Below the pieces are notes generated by a model. That model saw only the letters and a program-made list of their open reading frames with translations, searched no databases and was not told the origin of the DNA. The position numbers and the translations under genes are program-made. A DNA stretch of 8,170 nt from Euryarchaeota archaeon TMED117 (GTDB lineage: Archaea; Thermoplasmatota; Poseidoniia; Poseidoniales; Poseidoniaceae): positions 1 through 8,170 of the forward strand of contig NHFS02000025.1 of NCBI GenBank assembly GCA_002171315.2, written 5' to 3'. This document shows positions 6,380 to 8,170 of the stretch, one piece after another. Every line of letters begins with the position of its first letter. Position 1 is the first letter of the stretch.

Positions 6380-7267
6380 ATGACAAACGTTCTTGTGGTT
6401 TACAAGAAGAATTTTGAATCCATCCATGACGATAGTCTTGACCACTTGAAATCAAGTCTCGAAGGTGCGAAATCAAATCACCAATTGAGAGTTGAGATTC
6501 GAGCAAGAGAGCGTGTAAGACGGGCAGATTTCATTGGACGTGATCTTGTTATTGTTCTCGGGGGCGATGGAACACTTACTTCTATCTCGCACAATATTGA
6601 TGAGTCAACCCCGGTGATGGGAGTAAATTCTCATCCAAAAACAGACGACCCTAATGGAAGTGTAGGATTCTACATGGATTCGACACTCGATACTTTTTCA
6701 AATGATTTGGAGAGAGCTTTGACTGGAAAAGCGATTGTCAATAATCTTCCACGATTAAGAGCAATCATTGATTCAACATCTGGAAACAGATACACGACAG
6801 ACCCTGCAATGAATGAACTGCTCATCGCAAATACACATCAATATGCACCGAGCAAATATCATCTGCGTAGAGGAAATCGAAATACAGACCAACAAAGCAG
6901 TGGTCTTATTTTTTCAACTTGGCTTGGTCAAGGCGCCTGGTTTTCTCACAGTCTCGATCCCGTGAGTCTTACCGAAATTCGTGAGGTTGTTAAGGCAGGT
7001 GAAGAAGACACGCATTATTTCGTACTTGCACGTGATCTAGATCACCAAATGAGAGTCGATGAGCGATGGTCATGGCTAGACTGGACTGATACGCCAACTC
7101 AAATCTTGAGCGATATGCACAGAGGTTATGTTGTCCCAGATGGCTGGGACGAGGTTCATTTTAACAGAGGTGCTTCCATTTCAGTCGACTTGAATGCGCC
7201 AAAATTACGATTGTTGACATTCCGTCAATCGATGAAAGACCGACTCTTTGAGTCCATGATAGATTGA
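6380..7267 (+). CDS. NAD kinase, NADK2-like
   Basis: Phosphorylates NAD to NADP in the cytoplasm, using ATP or another phosphoryl donor. The 295-residue protein shows the ATP-NAD kinase core: DLVIVLGGDGTLTSIS with GGDGT at 61-65, PVMGVN at 78-83, NELLIAN at 145-151 and SSGLIFSTWLGQGAW at 173-187, the equivalent of the GSTA-type NAD-binding strand. The SSGL...GAW form and the segment before it look more like the mitochondrial NADK2 branch than like the classical archaeal NAD kinases that carry a GSTAYS-like motif (judgement from memory). GGDGT and the following Asn-Glu pair are intact, so an active enzyme is expected. It is first of a two-gene operon: its TGA overlaps the ribosome site of the ROK kinase gene. 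The start is supported by a GGAG site. Confidence 0.88.
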   Translation: MTNVLVVYKKNFESIHDDSLDHLKSSLEGAKSNHQLRVEIRARERVRRADFIGRDLVIVLGGDGTLTSISHNIDESTPVMGVNSHPKTDDPNGSVGFYMDSTLDTFSNDLERALTGKAIVNNLPRLRAIIDSTSGNRYTTDPAMNELLIANTHQYAPSKYHLRRGNRNTDQQSSGLIFSTWLGQGAWFSHSLDPVSLTEIREVVKAGEEDTHYFVLARDLDHQMRVDERWSWLDWTDTPTQILSDMHRGYVVPDGWDEVHFNRGASISVDLNAPKLRLLTFRQSMKDRLFESMID

Positions 7268-7272
7268 GGTGA
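7266..7272 (+). promoter_or_regulatory. Ribosome binding site of the ROK kinase gene, overlapping the upstream stop
   Basis: GAGGTGA matches the 16S tail complement and begins inside the TGA (7265-7267) of the NAD kinase gene, four bases before ATG at 7277. This indicates translational coupling. Confidence 0.75.
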
Positions 7273-7276
7273 AGAG

Positions 7277-8032
7277 ATGGCCAACATCAAAGGTCATCGT
7301 AAATCATTAGGCGTGGATATTGGAGGCTCCTCGATTAAATTCTGCCTTATCGATGGAAGGAGTAAATCAATACTGGACACCAATACTGTACCGCATACGT
7401 CAGGTACACGTACAGATACAATCATTCAAGATATTATGAACCAGATTGAAGAATGGAAATTCGTTGGAAGTCTTGGTATTGGATTTCCAGGGATTGTGGA
7501 TAAAATGGTGATTGTGGATGCTCCCAATTTGGGACATTGGTGGAATGGATTTGATTTTAGAACACATTTCACCCATCATGAGATTGAGGTAGTTTCTGTA
7601 CTAAACGATGCGGATGCTGCGGCTGTGGCGATGATTGAGCAAACACGATCTTGGTCTGAGGAGAACATTTTGTGCCTCACTATAGGTACAGGAATTGGTT
7701 CAGGTTGGATTTCCAAAGGTCAATTGCTCGAAGGAACTGAGTATGGAAGGGAGTATAGCCCCGATCTCAATTGTACACTTGAACAATGGGCGTCTGCAAA
7801 AGTGATCAATGATGAAAAAATATCCCTCAAGGAATGGGTTCATCGTTTCTCAGATATTCTTGACATTCTTATCAAAAAATATTCACCTGAGGCGGTACTT
7901 CTGAGTGGTGGAATTACCAGAAATAAGGAACTATGGCTTGCTGAATTACAACATTTGCATTCAATACCCATCGTGATTTCAGATTATAATGAATATACAG
8001 GGGCTTACGGAGCAGCGTTAAATTCGGTGTAA
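7277..8032 (+). CDS. ROK family sugar kinase, polyphosphate-glucokinase-like
   Basis: Predicted to phosphorylate glucose to glucose 6-phosphate, with polyphosphate and/or ATP as donor. Motifs across 251 residues: phosphate-binding GVDIGGSSIK at 12-21, GIGFPGIV at 67-74, APNL at 82-85, catalytic NDADAA at 110-115 (D111 the likely base), LTIGTGIGSG at 134-143, SGGI at 210-213 and C-terminal GAYGAA. Order, length and the ASAKV...EWVHRF region follow actinobacterial polyphosphate glucokinases. The CxCGxxGCxE zinc loop of many ROK proteins is absent, as usual in this subgroup. The conserved E-x-G-H sugar-contact motif reads E155-Y-G-R158, with His replaced by Arg, so substrate or activity may differ. 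It is second in an operon with NAD kinase, which would pair glucose 6-phosphate with NADP supply. It converges on the 16S rRNA gene, with 72 bases between the ends. Confidence 0.87.
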   Translation: MANIKGHRKSLGVDIGGSSIKFCLIDGRSKSILDTNTVPHTSGTRTDTIIQDIMNQIEEWKFVGSLGIGFPGIVDKMVIVDAPNLGHWWNGFDFRTHFTHHEIEVVSVLNDADAAAVAMIEQTRSWSEENILCLTIGTGIGSGWISKGQLLEGTEYGREYSPDLNCTLEQWASAKVINDEKISLKEWVHRFSDILDILIKKYSPEAVLLSGGITRNKELWLAELQHLHSIPIVISDYNEYTGAYGAALNSV

Positions 8033-8053
8033 AAAGTAAACTGATGTTTTGAT

Positions 8054-8095
8054 AAAAAAAGAGGTGGAGACTGGGGCTCAAAGAGCCCCAGCCTC
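8054..8095 (-). terminator. Hairpin plus T-run behind the 16S rRNA gene
   Basis: CTGGGGCTC (8071-8079) and GAGCCCCAG (8083-8091) form a nine-pair stem with a three-base loop. On the minus-strand RNA a G-U pair (8070/8092) and three more pairs (8067-8069 with 8093-8095) extend it to 13 pairs; the same position is an A-C mismatch on the plus strand. Six bases later the minus strand has seven T residues (8060-8054). This fits termination or 3' end processing of the 16S transcript. On the plus strand the stem is followed by TTTTCTT (8098-8104), so it may also stop transcription from the ROK kinase gene. Confidence 0.65.
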
Positions 8096-8104
8096 GCTTT
8101 TCTT

Positions 8105-8170
8105 AGGAGGTGATCCATCTGCAGGTTCCCCTACAGATACCTTGTTACGACTTAACCCTCCTTGTCGAAG
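8105..8170 (-). rRNA. 16S ribosomal RNA, 3' end (partial)
   Basis: The minus strand reads through the conserved AAGTCGTAACAAGGTA segment, the helix 45 hairpin around TAGGGGAACCTG and the terminal GGATCACCTCCT. Only the last 66 or so bases are in the window; the gene continues beyond the right edge. The helix 45 flank reads ATCTG/CAGAT rather than the common GCCG/CGGC, with pairing kept. The 3' end is placed by homology and could be one to three bases off. CACCUCC is the anti-Shine-Dalgarno, and several genes here carry its complement. No spacer tRNA or 23S rRNA follows: the next gene downstream is the oppositely oriented ROK kinase, so the 16S gene is unlinked, as in Thermoplasma relatives. 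Confidence 0.95.

Noticed and set aside
1..8170. CRISPR array, insertion sequence, tRNA, toxin-antitoxin or defence genes
   Set aside because: No regularly spaced repeats, transposase or recombinase motifs, tRNA T-loop patterns or defence-family motifs were found on reading both strands.

Overview
The window looks like a piece of an uncultivated marine euryarchaeon of the Thermoplasmatota, most plausibly Marine Group II (Poseidoniales). This is inferred from several weak signs together. The 3' end of a 16S rRNA gene is present with no 23S rRNA or tRNA directly behind it, as in Thermoplasma-type genomes with unlinked rRNA genes. Some genes have Shine-Dalgarno (SD) sites complementary to the visible CACCUCC tail, with TTG starts in two cases. 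Others look leaderless, with a TATA-like box about 26-28 bases upstream. There are several small zinc-ribbon, SAP and multi-spanning membrane proteins of archaeal style. The 66 rRNA bases alone do not settle the domain of life.

Layout. Plus strand, 4-2487: a large zinc-ribbon protein with a Lys/Ser/Pro-rich linker; a short TspO/MBR-family membrane protein started by TTG and lacking the usual first helix; and a SAP / four-helix membrane / zinc-ribbon protein. Minus strand, 6296 down to 2501: a probable four-gene run with gaps of 12, 39 and 39 bases, encoding a four-helix membrane protein with a Gln/Met-rich linker, a YjbQ/UPF0047 protein, a multi-spanning GIDE-domain (MUL1-like) protein and a bacterial-type thiolase. 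Plus strand, 6380-8032: a tight two-gene operon of an NADK2-like NAD kinase and a polyphosphate-glucokinase-like ROK kinase. It converges on the 16S rRNA gene, which enters from the right edge on the minus strand. There is no non-coding stretch over 300 bases.

Functional reading. The kinase pair would supply NADP(H) and glucose 6-phosphate, a sensible metabolic pairing. The thiolase would serve acetoacetyl-CoA or beta-oxidation chemistry. The membrane proteins (TspO-like, GIDE-like and two related four-helix proteins) have no assigned function; the GIDE protein and the paralogous four-helix pair are the least explained parts. No CRISPR array, insertion sequence, integrase, toxin-antitoxin pair or recognisable defence system is visible.

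Regulatory structure includes a 16S-proximal hairpin that pairs better on the rRNA strand, a hairpin in the divergent 6297-6379 region, and a 15-base palindrome abutting the thiolase start codon.
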